From Lithodes maja (lineage: Eukaryota; Arthropoda; Malacostraca; Decapoda; Lithodidae), in NCBI GenBank assembly GCA_037953745.1, contig JBAKBP010013050.1, positions 1 to 64,000 on the forward strand: a DNA stretch of 64,000 bases, read 5' to 3'. The notes beneath the pieces are model-generated. The model did not search any database. It worked only from the letters and a program-made list of their open reading frames with translations, and was not told the DNA's origin. The position numbers and the translations under genes were made by a program. Each line of letters opens with the position of its first letter. Position 1 is the stretch's first letter. Positions 33,914-43,258 of the stretch are shown in pieces.

Positions 33914-35706
33914 TGTGACGCACCCCGTGCGTGGCAACGCAACCTGATTGTACTCCTTGGTACTCCACTGTACCGCCCGTGATCTGGCTACCGTCAGCAG
34001 CTATGTATATTGAGTGTGACAACTTATAACTATGTTCTTTGTATCTCTGCAAAGGTCTCGTCATGTGCTAACCAGTGGTGGGTTTTGTTTTAAGCCATGT
34101 CGAGACCTTCCATTTAATATGTAGTATCAATAGAGAAGTTGATAGATAAGACAATGGGAGTTCAGCGAGAGAGAGTGAGTTGGGCTTCAGAGCAGGAGGG
34201 TAGCATGGCCGGGTGGGTTGCCAGACGTATGGACTGGTTGGCAGCCTTGCGCTTATAGCTAGGCGCGATAGGGTTGCTAGTCCATTGCTGCCTGCCTACG
34301 CTGCCTGGGCTGCCCATGTTGTCGTACAGCACATTGCCTGGAGGCTGGCTGCGTGTTCTATGACCAGGTTGGCTAGAACCTTTGAGATTCTAACATCCCT
34401 TGCCCTCTCTCCCAACTTCTCACGGTTGCACTCTTTCTCTCTGACGACATTACTCTCATTTCATTCTTCTCTCTATTTAAATGCATAACCTTCCCTTGAG
34501 GTCCTAAAGGAGTTTCAGCACTCACCTCTCGTATTACTCTTAGGACAAGCATATATTTACATGTATTAGATTTAAGGGGTTAATGTGAACAGCGATCTTC
34601 TTGATGAGGATAGTTGGTGAACGTTCTACATGTTCACGAGTTATATGCCCCGGTCATCATCCCATTTGTGACTAGACTGGTGCCATGTGTAAGAGCCCGA
34701 CCATGCCCAGGAGTTGTCTGTAGAGGGATGAGGACTTAGCCTTGATTTGCATACCGAGCCAGGAGCGAGTGTAGCACCCGAGACTACAGCTCGTTCGTAG
34801 TGCCGGTATAGTAGAGTAACGTCATTTATCTGTCCTTGTGTTCTCTACAGTCTTTTCCTGGGTTCTCGCTTTCGGTGCTGGGACTCGTTGTTCCTGTGAC
34901 TTGGCCTGCTAGCTAGAACACATGGGGATGATGAGTGGGATATATCTTTATTTTACTATGCATTGCAGCTCTCTTTAAGTATATGTATGTAACACTTTAC
35001 AATACACATTACTCACACACAAGACAACACTATTAATACTTTCATGTATCAATTAACTGCACTGTCGTTTTGCTGCTGTGTCCGGAGTTCTGTTGCGTAG
35101 GGCGCATACGGACTCGGAGGGGAGACAGAGTGAGAGAAGCGAAGTAGCCTATGCGGTAGTAGGCTACCGGCGCAGTACTGTTGCCTGCAACCTTTTAGTT
35201 ATTCCAAGTATAGATTCATTATTATAATAAGTGACTACTATTTATGTTCCTCCCATGTGTATTATTAGGTATCTACTGGATCATGAACATCTTGTATGCT
35301 ACATGCTAGTGCATGTTAGTAGGGGACAATTATTGTAGTGCACGCGCTTTCAAGTAGGCGTGTACATTTGTCATTTAGCATTTCACTGTCATACCTTTAG
35401 CCTGCTTCTATTCTATATTATTAGAGGCTTAATATTAACGTAGTTTCTTGAGTATTGCATTTCTTTAGTAATAACGTAACCTATAAATGTCTGAGGGAGT
35501 TTAGCCTCATAGCCTACCCCTGTTGTACACTTTCGCCGAGTTAAGGTACCTCGTTACCGTAGACGATAACTCTGTAGGGCGTTGGTGCTTTTGTTGTCTG
35601 GAGCATATAGTATTTGGGACTAGAATCGAGCGTGTCGTTGTCACTTAAGCCATTTCTGTCCTACGATCAAGAATCCCGAATATGTATTGCCGATCCAGCC
35701 GTAACA
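33914..35706 (+). repeat. G2 3' LTR
   Basis: 1793 bases, same length as the 5' copy, TGTGACGC...CCGTAACA. It is followed by the duplicated target CTAT and then the rest of the G3 LTR. Confidence 0.95.
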
Positions 35707-36373
35707 CTATAAAGTGGCTAAAACCTTGCCCAGTGTAACTCATATTTAACCATTCCATTTGGGACGTACTAAGCGTATCAGTGCTCATTAATTAACAGGT
35801 GACATTGACTCTCGTAATTACCTTATTCAGATATTAAAACTCTAGTGATATCTAACGTTCGCCCACTGATTTGTGTTCTACGTATTTCTGCCATAAGAAT
35901 ATAAAACTTAGATCAGTACCCCCATGAGGTTACTAGAGATTCCGTGTGCTACAATATACGCGTGTCTAATCCTAACTGTGAGCTGCTACTTGGGCACGCG
36001 ACCAGCCAGTAAGAGATCAAATCAGTGAAATTGAATTACATGAATATATTGAGGTCTTCCAGGAAAATAAAACTTGCTAATTAAACCCGTGATCAGAAGA
36101 GTATACCTGAACGTTGGAATTGGGAGACTAGGCTCCATCCAGATCCGCTAATGCTAGCAGTTCCCTTCTATTATTTGTTTTGTGCGAGAATTATTATCGT
36201 TCCATGCTCTTTATTTACTTACTTAAATAAACGTGAACTTGTGTCAGTGTTACCGTGTGTTTATTTTGTGTTCTCTATTCCTCATACCTTGTATTGTGCA
36301 TGCAGCCTTATATACCCAGTCATTTAGAACTCACATTACCCAAGTTAAACCTGTAGAAAAACAGGGCATAACA

Positions 36374-36441
36374 ACGATAGTGTAGACAAGATTGGTAAGG
36401 CACAGTTTCTAACTAAGGTAGACCTAGTGAAAGGCTACTGG
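36374..36441 (+). pseudogene. G1 reverse transcriptase, short second fragment
   Basis: It continues the codons cut at 10465: DDSVDKIGK, then KVDLVKGYW, the motif A aspartate of reverse transcriptase. It is cut after TGG (36439-36441) by the DNA transposon and resumes at 42029 with the codons for QVPLSE. Confidence 0.92.
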
Positions 36442-36497
36442 TAGTCCATGAGCCAAGACCCGAATTTTGGGATATCGGTACCACCCGGGGTGACTAA
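36442..36497 (+). repeat. Left terminal inverted repeat of the Academ-like element
   Basis: It pairs with 41980-42025. The outer 14 bases match perfectly, and an inner block GATATCGGTACCACC plus GGGGTGACTAA matches with one substitution. The left copy has about 10 extra bases between the blocks. Confidence 0.88.
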
Positions 36498-36785
36498 TTC
36501 TCTTAGTTGTTTTTAGCTTGCTACATATCTCTAGTTTATGTTTTGATATGATAGCCCTTGCACATTGGTAGCTTAATGGTCGTTATCACTTCTTGAATAG
36601 ACATACCCTACCGAAAATTCCGAAATTTTTTAAAATGTCAAATTTGGGGACAGGAATGCCTAAATGTCAACAAAATGCATATAGTAATTGTCACATTTAA
36701 TACAAGTCCTGTAAATACACACTAAGCATGCCATGGGCTTGTACATACTATTATGGCAAATTACTACTCCTAAATATCATCTACA

Positions 36786-39700
36786 TCAGACTCGGAATCT
36801 GACCGCCACCGGCTCTTCTTCAATAGCCGTGTTCTGACATGTCTGTAACCTGCACATGTCCGTGCATTTTAGACCATTGCTGAGGCAAGTACACTTAGGG
36901 AGTTCGCATGACCGCACACACTTGCAAGACAGTAGCTGCATAACAGCATCTGGTGCTGGTGAGCCTCGCATCCAGTTGACGGCAAGCTTACCGTCCTCAT
37001 CTGTCATCCAACCGCAGTCTGTTGGGTTCGCAACAAATGGCTGGCTCTGAAGACTTCTCCTCCAGATCGCAGCCTGGTAGTTTGCACGCAGTGCATGCAT
37101 GAAGAGGCAGTCCTCACAAGGAGGGAGTTGACTTGACTCTACCTCTCCACGTCTTGCACAGAACAGCTCATACCGAAGCTTGTTTACCTTAGTTGTGTGG
37201 GTAGATGGTAGGTACATGTGGCAGGTGATTTCCTGTAGCTTCTCAAAGAGTTCAGGAGACACTTCCCATGAGTGTCCAAGTTCGTGAAAAGCATCCTGGT
37301 ATGTCTTGTCCATCTTCACCTGCTTGAGTGTCGTCATCTTCCCTCGGCCAGCGAATGCACTGACGGTATCACAGCCTGTAAAGGCATGCATACCAATCAA
37401 TGAATCACACACGCTGCCTCCCAGTGTGCGGCTCAGTGTGGTGATATCCAGGAATCTTGTCCGGTTCTTCGTCCCGCACTTCTGGAACAGATGGGATGGG
37501 ATCTTGTGGCACATGCCAAGACACAACACCATGACGTCTGTATCTTCTGCAGTGATGATGACAGACTTGTTCCCAGATTCTGCTGCATGAAGTGCATGGA
37601 GAAGAAGGCGTGTGTCTGCTTCTTCTTGAGTTGACTTAAGCTCAGGAGCCTCTTCCCACTGCTCTTTGGTGATCTTGAAGCAGCGCTGCTCACATGTGAC
37701 ATACAGCTCCTTGTCCTTGAGCTTCTCCCTGTGCTGTGGTGCCTTCCATTCTTCTACCAAGAACTTGATAAGACTTGCCTTGTTGGAGGAACTACCGAGT
37801 AACTTTCTCCACTGCTGGATGTTGTGCCCAGGTTGAATGTTCTTGAAATGAATTCCTGTGCCTGCACTTCTTTTGGCTCGTTCTGCATCCTTGATGGATG
37901 TCTCCTTGTAGATATCAAACACAACATCAATGCGCCTGCTCTTAGCACCTTCATGAACAGCGTGACTCAGTGCTGTACCTGCAAGCTGTGAAAAAGTTTT
38001 GTCGTTTCCCTTCAGTTTGTGGACCAGGCTCATCCCATCAATTATGGTAGCAGAGGGCTCGGGTATCACTTCTGCAGGAGAAACATTCCTCTCTAACTCC
38101 TTTGCTAGGGCAGCCTTGTTGGTCTTGCGGAGAGACCCATCACCGCTGGCAAGTGCCCAAGGCAAAGGCCCAAGGGGATGAGCCAAGACATCACTCATTT
38201 TGAGCTTTCTGTTCTCGGCAACAAGGATCATCTGGCCAAATAGGTTCCTGTCAGCCTTTAAGATAGCCTCCTTGGCATGGTCTTGTGAGCGTGGCTTCAT
38301 TCTTATGTTAGTGAACGTTCTCAGTTTCGTCTTCGTCATCGTGTCATGAAACTGTATAGTTGGCGTATCGATCTCCAGGCGCTCTTCCTTGAAGGCTTGA
38401 TATGCATCCTCTCCTATTCTGTAGGCCCCTAGAAGGTCTTTGACAACTTCTGGTGGTGCCATAGTCGCAGTTGACAAACTGACAAGATCTTCTTGCTCTG
38501 CGTTGAAGGGGTTCAACCAGCTGGTCTCCATCAGTTGAACTAAAGATTGGACATCGGCCTCATCTCTTCTAATCCTGGCCATCTGTAGGTCTGGGTGGCT
38601 GAAGTCAGTATACTTTTGGCCTACTACCATAGTCCTGAGCTGCCTTAAGTACCTGCTGCGATACTCCGATGTCAGGTAGTACCTGGCGACAGCTCCGCCT
38701 TTCAGGCTGAAGCCTTCTGTGCCCCCTGGTGTCTGGGTGTCTTTGTTGATCGTCTCTTCGATTGTCTGGTCCACAGGGATCCGTCCAAAGGGATTCTTGC
38801 TACCGATCTGGACCGAAAAGCCACCTTGCATGAAGTGTTCATGGACCTCTGGGTGTTCAATGGGCAGTCGAGACATCAAGGCATAGTAGTAGGTTAGGAA
38901 CCGGGCATAGTTCACTTTGTCATAGGCAAAACACCACGGTATCATCTGTCGGATTGCTCCTAGGTGGAGCATCCAGTTGCCTTCTCTGGAGGCTCGAATT
39001 AAGTCCAGCATGATCTCAACCATGTCCAGGTATGACATCCAGAATGCTGAGAGGTTGTGTTCATCTCTGAGGGTCTCAAGATAAACTTGGAAAAGCTTCA
39101 TGATATGTGTGCATGATTCACTCTCCATCAGCTCTTGAAAGAGTCCCTGAGACACATTGCTGTGAAAGCTGTTGATGTCCTTCAGTGTTTCATCTAGATG
39201 GTGTATGTCCCTTGAATGGTTTTCTTCTAGCCATGAAAGGAAGCCTTTCCATGCAAGCCTCATCAGTGCTTCATACACGAGCTTGTGTAGTCTCACTGCT
39301 CTGTTGTACCTCTTGCCGTTCATCACTCCTGACACTGATCCTTCTGCGATGATACCTGATTCCACACACAGATCTCTAAGACCTGCATCTTGAAACCTCT
39401 TTCCTATGGTGGAGATGAGATTACAGATTGTGTGGAAGACGCCCATCCTGATGATAATGTTCTTGAACTTCTCTTGTTTCCAGATAACTTCGGCAGCTTT
39501 GGCATAGAGTGCTTGATCAAACACGCACACAATCTTGTTAAGCTGTAAGGACTGCATGATAGCATGCGTTTGTTCCAAGATTTCATTAACGGTGGACATT
39601 TCTGTTGCGGGAGCATTGATAGTGGGCAGGTAGCTTACAGTGTCCTGAACCACTGCAATGTCTCTGCGCATTTTGATGTTGAACCCAGTCCAACTGCTGA

Positions 39701-41471
39701 TGGACTGGTCCTCATGGTCTGACATTCGAGTAAGAAGCCAGATATGGTTCTTTGTCTTTGAATCCTGGACTTCCTTGGTAGTGTCGACATACGCAGTCTC
39801 AATCCTAGGTGGCCCTGCCCGCCGCCCAACATTGTATATTGGCAGCATTGATGATGTCTGAGTGATGCTTCTTATCTTGGACTTGGTAATCTCTGGCAGG
39901 ACTTTCTCTGGCACAGAGCCTGCAACCTTGGACTGGACAGCAATGCCATTGACTCTATGAGAAGTACCTGCTCCACTTAGGGTCTCTTCAAGTCGGTCAA
40001 TGTTATCCCAGGCCAGGGTTGTGAACACACCAGGGTAGATGTTTGCTGGCAGTGGAATGTCATCCTTTGAGCATTCCAGCTTCTGGATACAAAGGGCTGT
40101 ATCGATCTCCTCAAACATTGAGTAAGACACACAGTGACCAAGACGATTCAGAGTTCGGATCAGTTCTGTGTTTCCTGTCAAAGACTTTACAGCATTGGTC
40201 AGCAGTACGTGCTTGGGTGGTTTTGTCTTGCCACTGGTAACAGCAAAGACCAAGTCACTGCCAAAGGAAGTGGCAAGACGTTGAGCTCTTTCAGAGGGAG
40301 TTTCACACTCACACTCTCCTGTCAGCAGGGTGTGCAGGAATTGAGTGACTGCTGCAGGAATGACATTCTGATCTGTATCGGGAGGCCATGGCTGACTCAC
40401 ATCTTGTTTATTGATCTCATTCCTCAGCTGCATTCCTGCTTTGGTTAAGACATCTTCAGAGTTAGCTGCTCTTGCTTCTTGCAGGTCTTTTGCCATTTTG
40501 TGTGCTTGCCGGGCAAGGTCGTCCATTGAGAGGCTGCGTGGATAGATTAGAAGCTTTCCTTTCTCATCTGGGACAAAGCGTAGTGATTCTCCAAACTCGG
40601 TTTCAATCTTTCGGCGAACATGTTTCTTTGTCGCTGGTTTCAGTTGGATAATACCACGGGACATCATGGATCTCTCAAGCCTAGATGTGAGGTTTGTCAT
40701 AGGCAGTACCTCTGGGTTGGGGAATAATTTGGTCCTTATATACAAGCAGAGTTCCTCGAGGGCTTCTGTCTCAACCTCTTCGTAGCGTGCTTCCTCGCTT
40801 TCTTCCTGATTTTCACCTGCACCCGACCTGGCGGCCGCTGGGAAATCATCTTTTGTGAAGAGTTTGTAGCACGACTTGTGGTAGTGACCCTCTGCAGCAA
40901 CAAGGTCTCTGCTAACTAAACCAAGGATTCTCTGGTTGAGTTTCCTTATTGCTGCTCTGCGAATCTTCTCATCTGCTCGTAGCTCAACACACTGTATGAG
41001 TGGCTCCCTTGTCTTTGTTGTTTTTATGTACTTGCTTGACTTCTCGCAGAAGATACATCCTTTGGCATACACCCTGCTAGTACTAGGGGCATCCCTTGAT
41101 GCCCTCCTCCTGGGGTCGACGCTTGCTGATTCTATCTTGACACCCTTGGCAAGGATAGAATCCAGTGACTTCTTCATTGTAAAGAGACTACGACATTTAC
41201 GGTGATAATGTATGTGTGGTATTCCTCCTTCTTCAAGGCCCTTGGCTGCTTCCAGGACTGGATCATGCTGCCTGATTTCTGCAGCCCTGAGCAATGTGTT
41301 CCAGGAGTCCAAATCCTGTGGTGACACCAGAGCATCGCTGTCATCATCAGAGCAGTGGATGATACAGTCGATCCGTGCTCTCTTCCTCGCAGATGGTTCC
41401 ATCCTGCCGTCAAACAGTCGACACACACCTGCAAAAAATATCACCATTAAACCATGAACAAACAAACACAT
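36786..41471 (-). CDS. Putative Academ-like transposase with XPG-like nuclease and CXC cluster
   Basis: An uninterrupted 1561-codon frame. Two N-terminal Cys/His groups (C36/C40 with H90/C93; C139/C142 with H198/C201) resemble the Cys8 zinc region described for Academ transposases. A central region contains VFDQALYAKA near residue 660-690 and a following MGVFHTICN. The C-terminal third has EEADTR near 1282, TAEDTDVMVL near 1310 and HAFTGCDTVSAFAGRGK near 1362. These acidic positions and the final helix-turn-helix-like block match an XPG/FEN-type 5'-nuclease layout. The tail (about 1514-1548) has a CXC/tesmin-like cysteine pattern (CKCVRSC, KCTCLSNGLKC, CRLQTC). The real start may be the ATG at 41402 (MEPSARKRAR), or an upstream exon may splice in: a TTTTTTGCAG acceptor-like sequence ends at about 41427. 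The host role is only its own transposition; function is inferred. Confidence 0.75.
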   Translation of the reverse strand: MCLFVHGLMVIFFAGVCRLFDGRMEPSARKRARIDCIIHCSDDDSDALVSPQDLDSWNTLLRAAEIRQHDPVLEAAKGLEEGGIPHIHYHRKCRSLFTMKKSLDSILAKGVKIESASVDPRRRASRDAPSTSRVYAKGCIFCEKSSKYIKTTKTREPLIQCVELRADEKIRRAAIRKLNQRILGLVSRDLVAAEGHYHKSCYKLFTKDDFPAAARSGAGENQEESEEARYEEVETEALEELCLYIRTKLFPNPEVLPMTNLTSRLERSMMSRGIIQLKPATKKHVRRKIETEFGESLRFVPDEKGKLLIYPRSLSMDDLARQAHKMAKDLQEARAANSEDVLTKAGMQLRNEINKQDVSQPWPPDTDQNVIPAAVTQFLHTLLTGECECETPSERAQRLATSFGSDLVFAVTSGKTKPPKHVLLTNAVKSLTGNTELIRTLNRLGHCVSYSMFEEIDTALCIQKLECSKDDIPLPANIYPGVFTTLAWDNIDRLEETLSGAGTSHRVNGIAVQSKVAGSVPEKVLPEITKSKIRSITQTSSMLPIYNVGRRAGPPRIETAYVDTTKEVQDSKTKNHIWLLTRMSDHEDQSISSWTGFNIKMRRDIAVVQDTVSYLPTINAPATEMSTVNEILEQTHAIMQSLQLNKIVCVFDQALYAKAAEVIWKQEKFKNIIIRMGVFHTICNLISTIGKRFQDAGLRDLCVESGIIAEGSVSGVMNGKRYNRAVRLHKLVYEALMRLAWKGFLSWLEENHSRDIHHLDETLKDINSFHSNVSQGLFQELMESESCTHIMKLFQVYLETLRDEHNLSAFWMSYLDMVEIMLDLIRASREGNWMLHLGAIRQMIPWCFAYDKVNYARFLTYYYALMSRLPIEHPEVHEHFMQGGFSVQIGSKNPFGRIPVDQTIEETINKDTQTPGGTEGFSLKGGAVARYYLTSEYRSRYLRQLRTMVVGQKYTDFSHPDLQMARIRRDEADVQSLVQLMETSWLNPFNAEQEDLVSLSTATMAPPEVVKDLLGAYRIGEDAYQAFKEERLEIDTPTIQFHDTMTKTKLRTFTNIRMKPRSQDHAKEAILKADRNLFGQMILVAENRKLKMSDVLAHPLGPLPWALASGDGSLRKTNKAALAKELERNVSPAEVIPEPSATIIDGMSLVHKLKGNDKTFSQLAGTALSHAVHEGAKSRRIDVVFDIYKETSIKDAERAKRSAGTGIHFKNIQPGHNIQQWRKLLGSSSNKASLIKFLVEEWKAPQHREKLKDKELYVTCEQRCFKITKEQWEEAPELKSTQEEADTRLLLHALHAAESGNKSVIITAEDTDVMVLCLGMCHKIPSHLFQKCGTKNRTRFLDITTLSRTLGGSVCDSLIGMHAFTGCDTVSAFAGRGKMTTLKQVKMDKTYQDAFHELGHSWEVSPELFEKLQEITCHMYLPSTHTTKVNKLRYELFCARRGEVESSQLPPCEDCLFMHALRANYQAAIWRRSLQSQPFVANPTDCGWMTDEDGKLAVNWMRGSPAPDAVMQLLSCKCVRSCELPKCTCLSNGLKCTDMCRLQTCQNTAIEEEPVAVRFRV

Positions 41472-41979
41472 TACATGGAAACCACTCTACATATGTTTGC
41501 TCCTTCCAATAATAAATTATCCCCAAAATATAACCAAAAATCCCCAAATATGAAATAAACCCCTAAATATGGAGAAACTTGAAATACACATCGGAATAAT
41601 TCTTGTAGAGAATCAAATAAGCTACAAGAGCTGTTAGAATATATTTTTCAATGTTCCCCATATTTAAGGATTTATTCTAGATTTAGAGGAAAATACCCAA
41701 AATATAGAGTATATTCCGAAATATGAGGAAATTTGAAAAATACCTAGGAACAACTCTGGTAGAGAATATAATTCTACATAGGTGTTCAAAGTTTCGCGAT
41801 GATTGTGTGATGGATTTTAAAGAAAATGAGGAAAACGCCGAGCGTCACGCTAAAAATCTTTATTTTTGGGTAGCGCCCCTATTGCATCAAAAAAATTAGA
41901 CTAAGCTACCAGTGCGAGAAGGCTATCATATCTTAATGTACTTACAGTCACTCTATAAACATTTTAGTACCATTCGTGT

Positions 41980-42025
41980 TTAGTCACCCCAGGTGGTACC
42001 GATATCTGGCCTGGCTCATGGACTA
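41980..42025 (-). repeat. Right terminal inverted repeat of the Academ-like element
   Basis: Read on the minus strand it starts TAGTCCATGAGCCA and continues to the inner block GATATCGGTACCACC, matching the left end. Confidence 0.88.
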
Positions 42026-42534
42026 TGGCAGGTGCCCTTGTCTGAGCGGGCGAAGGGGGTATGCGGGTTTGTGGTTGATGGGAACACCTACCGTTGCAAT
42101 GTGATGCCGTATGGCCTTAAAAATGCCCCAGCAACCTTCCAGAGTCTAATGAATGAGTTAGTAGCTGACATCCCTAACTGCACTGTCTACCTAGATGACG
42201 TTATAATCTACGATGACAACTTTGAGAGTCACTGTGAGCACATAGAAGCCTTGTTTCGGAAGCTCAGTGAGGCCAGCTTGGTGGTCAATCTGGGCAAGTG
42301 CGACTTTGTCCGGGCAACTGTGCAGTATCTTGGGTTTGTGGTCGGGTTAGGCCAGGTGTGTCCCCCCAAAAACAAGATACAGACTATTAACCAGTTCCCC
42401 AGACCGTCCACCAAGCGGCAGATCATGAGATTTTTGGGCATGATCGGTTACTATCGCCGCTTCATTCGGGGTTATTCTACTGTGTTAGCTCCCCTGACAG
42501 ATTTACTAGCAAAAGAGAAAAAGTTCAAGTGGGC

Positions 42535-42536
<2 letters not shown>
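42026..42536 (+). pseudogene. G1 reverse transcriptase, third fragment
   Basis: About 170 codons without a stop: QVPLSERAKGVCGF, NVMPYGLKNAPATFQ, the catalytic YLDDVIIYDD near 42190, QYLGFVVGLGQ, then RFLGMIGYYRRF, ending at FKWA where LINE-B copy 2 entered. It is well preserved, unlike the gag end of G1. Confidence 0.92.
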
Positions 42537-42568
<32 letters not shown>

Positions 42569-42570
<2 letters not shown>

Positions 42571-43200
42571 CGGTAAGCGCTAAATAGACCTAGGGGCTAG
42601 GGTAGTTATTTGTGCATTGGATTCTGACAGAATTCGTTATATTTACAATATAGACCATTATTTGTTTTCAGTATGCTTTTATTTTACATATAATGATGTA
42701 TATATGAACCTTCAAGAGTGCTAAAATAAGTGGGAAAAGCATTTGGGTGGTGAAAAACGAAGATATTGGCCACCCGGTCGTAATGTCAGGCGAGAGAGGG
42801 CTGCAGGCAACCCTCCTCTCTCGCTGTCTGTGAGGTAACTGAGACGAGCGGGGCGGTGTGGGCTGGTGTCTGGGTGTTACATATCGATCTTTTCTGCAAC
42901 CCACTTGTGCTACATTATCGCGGGAGAGAAAAATAACCGATAAATGATGATAATAAGAGGGAAAATAGGTGATAATTGAGGAGGGGAGGGAGGGGGGAAT
43001 AAGGTGGGGAAGGAGGGGAGGGGGGTGGGTGAGATTTACATGGATGAGTACTGGAGGGGAATTATCTCACCTAGAGACAAATTTTTTTTTTTTGATAGGC
43101 CCCTTTTTTTTTTGGAAAGCTTTTTTTATGGTCTTGCTTCCGTGAGGCCTATCGCGTTCCCTATAGGAAGCCTTCCGTGAGGCCTATCGCGCTTGCCGGG
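42569..43200 (-). mobile_element. piggyBac-like MITE in the LINE-B 3' end
   Basis: 632 bases flanked by TTAA (42565-42568 and 43201-43204), with inverted ends CCCGGTAAGCGC and CCCGGCAAGCGC (11 of 12 match). A direct repeat of CTTCCGTGAGGCCTATCGCG occurs twice just inside the right end. On the minus strand its middle resembles the A part of the MITE at 24375 (CTCCCCTCCTTCCCCAC, TATCACCTATTTTCCCT, a CCGATTTTGACCATCC-like block), so the two are diverged members of one family of the same total length. Non-coding. Confidence 0.82.
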
Positions 43201-43258
43201 TTAAGAGACAATGAACGGAGGAAGGAAAAACACAGCTAAAACAAAAAGGTCCATGTGC

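Larger units (their letters stand above)
26408..35706 (+). mobile_element. G2, complete young Gmr1-like retrotransposon inserted in the G3 LTR
   Basis: A 9299-base element with two 1793-base LTRs (26408-28200 and 33914-35706) that differ at about eight sites by eye. The target duplication is CTAT (26404-26407 and 35707-35710). The unoccupied site is present in the sister LTR at about 13098-13112, so the boundaries are exact. It has a primer site, one uninterrupted gag-pol ORF and a polypurine tract. It looks complete except that the integrase lacks its first catalytic aspartate. Confidence 0.95.
10466..36373 (+). mobile_element. G3, Ty3/Gypsy retrotransposon with 3.3-kb LTRs, inserted in G1
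   Basis: The LTRs are 10466-13775 and 22493-36373, the latter interrupted by a MITE and by G2. The target duplication is ACGAT (10461-10465 and 36374-36378); fusing the sides restores G1 codons V-D-D-S-V-D-K. Unlike the G1/G2/G4/G5 group, pol has the usual Ty3/Gypsy order (protease, reverse transcriptase, RNase H, integrase) and the duplication is 5 bp. The LTR ends read TAAAATGCC...GCATAACA, which departs from TG...CA at the left. Own length without nested insertions is about 13.6 kb. Several frameshifts and stops make it inactive. By eye its LTRs differ at roughly one base per hundred. Confidence 0.88.
22493..36373 (+). repeat. G3 3' LTR, interrupted twice
   Basis: LTR sequence is 22493-24374, 25640-26407 and 35711-36373. 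The first gap is the MITE block 24375-25639 (TTAA target), the second is G2 (CTAT target). The uninterrupted 5' LTR at 10466-13775 shows the sequence before both insertions. Confidence 0.92.
36442..42025 (-). mobile_element. Academ-like DNA transposon, apparently complete
   Basis: A 5584-base insertion in the G1 reverse transcriptase with terminal inverted repeats beginning TAGTCCATGAGCCA and a 3-base target duplication TGG (36439-36441 and 42026-42028). Excision at these points restores the G1 codons for GYWQVP. It has one long minus-strand ORF and AT-rich non-coding ends. On the 5' side (41560-41800) a diverged internal duplication of about 60 bases is visible. The 3-bp duplication and XPG-like nuclease motifs fit the Academ superfamily (known 3-4 bp duplications); the assignment is by motif, not by search. 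Confidence 0.82.
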
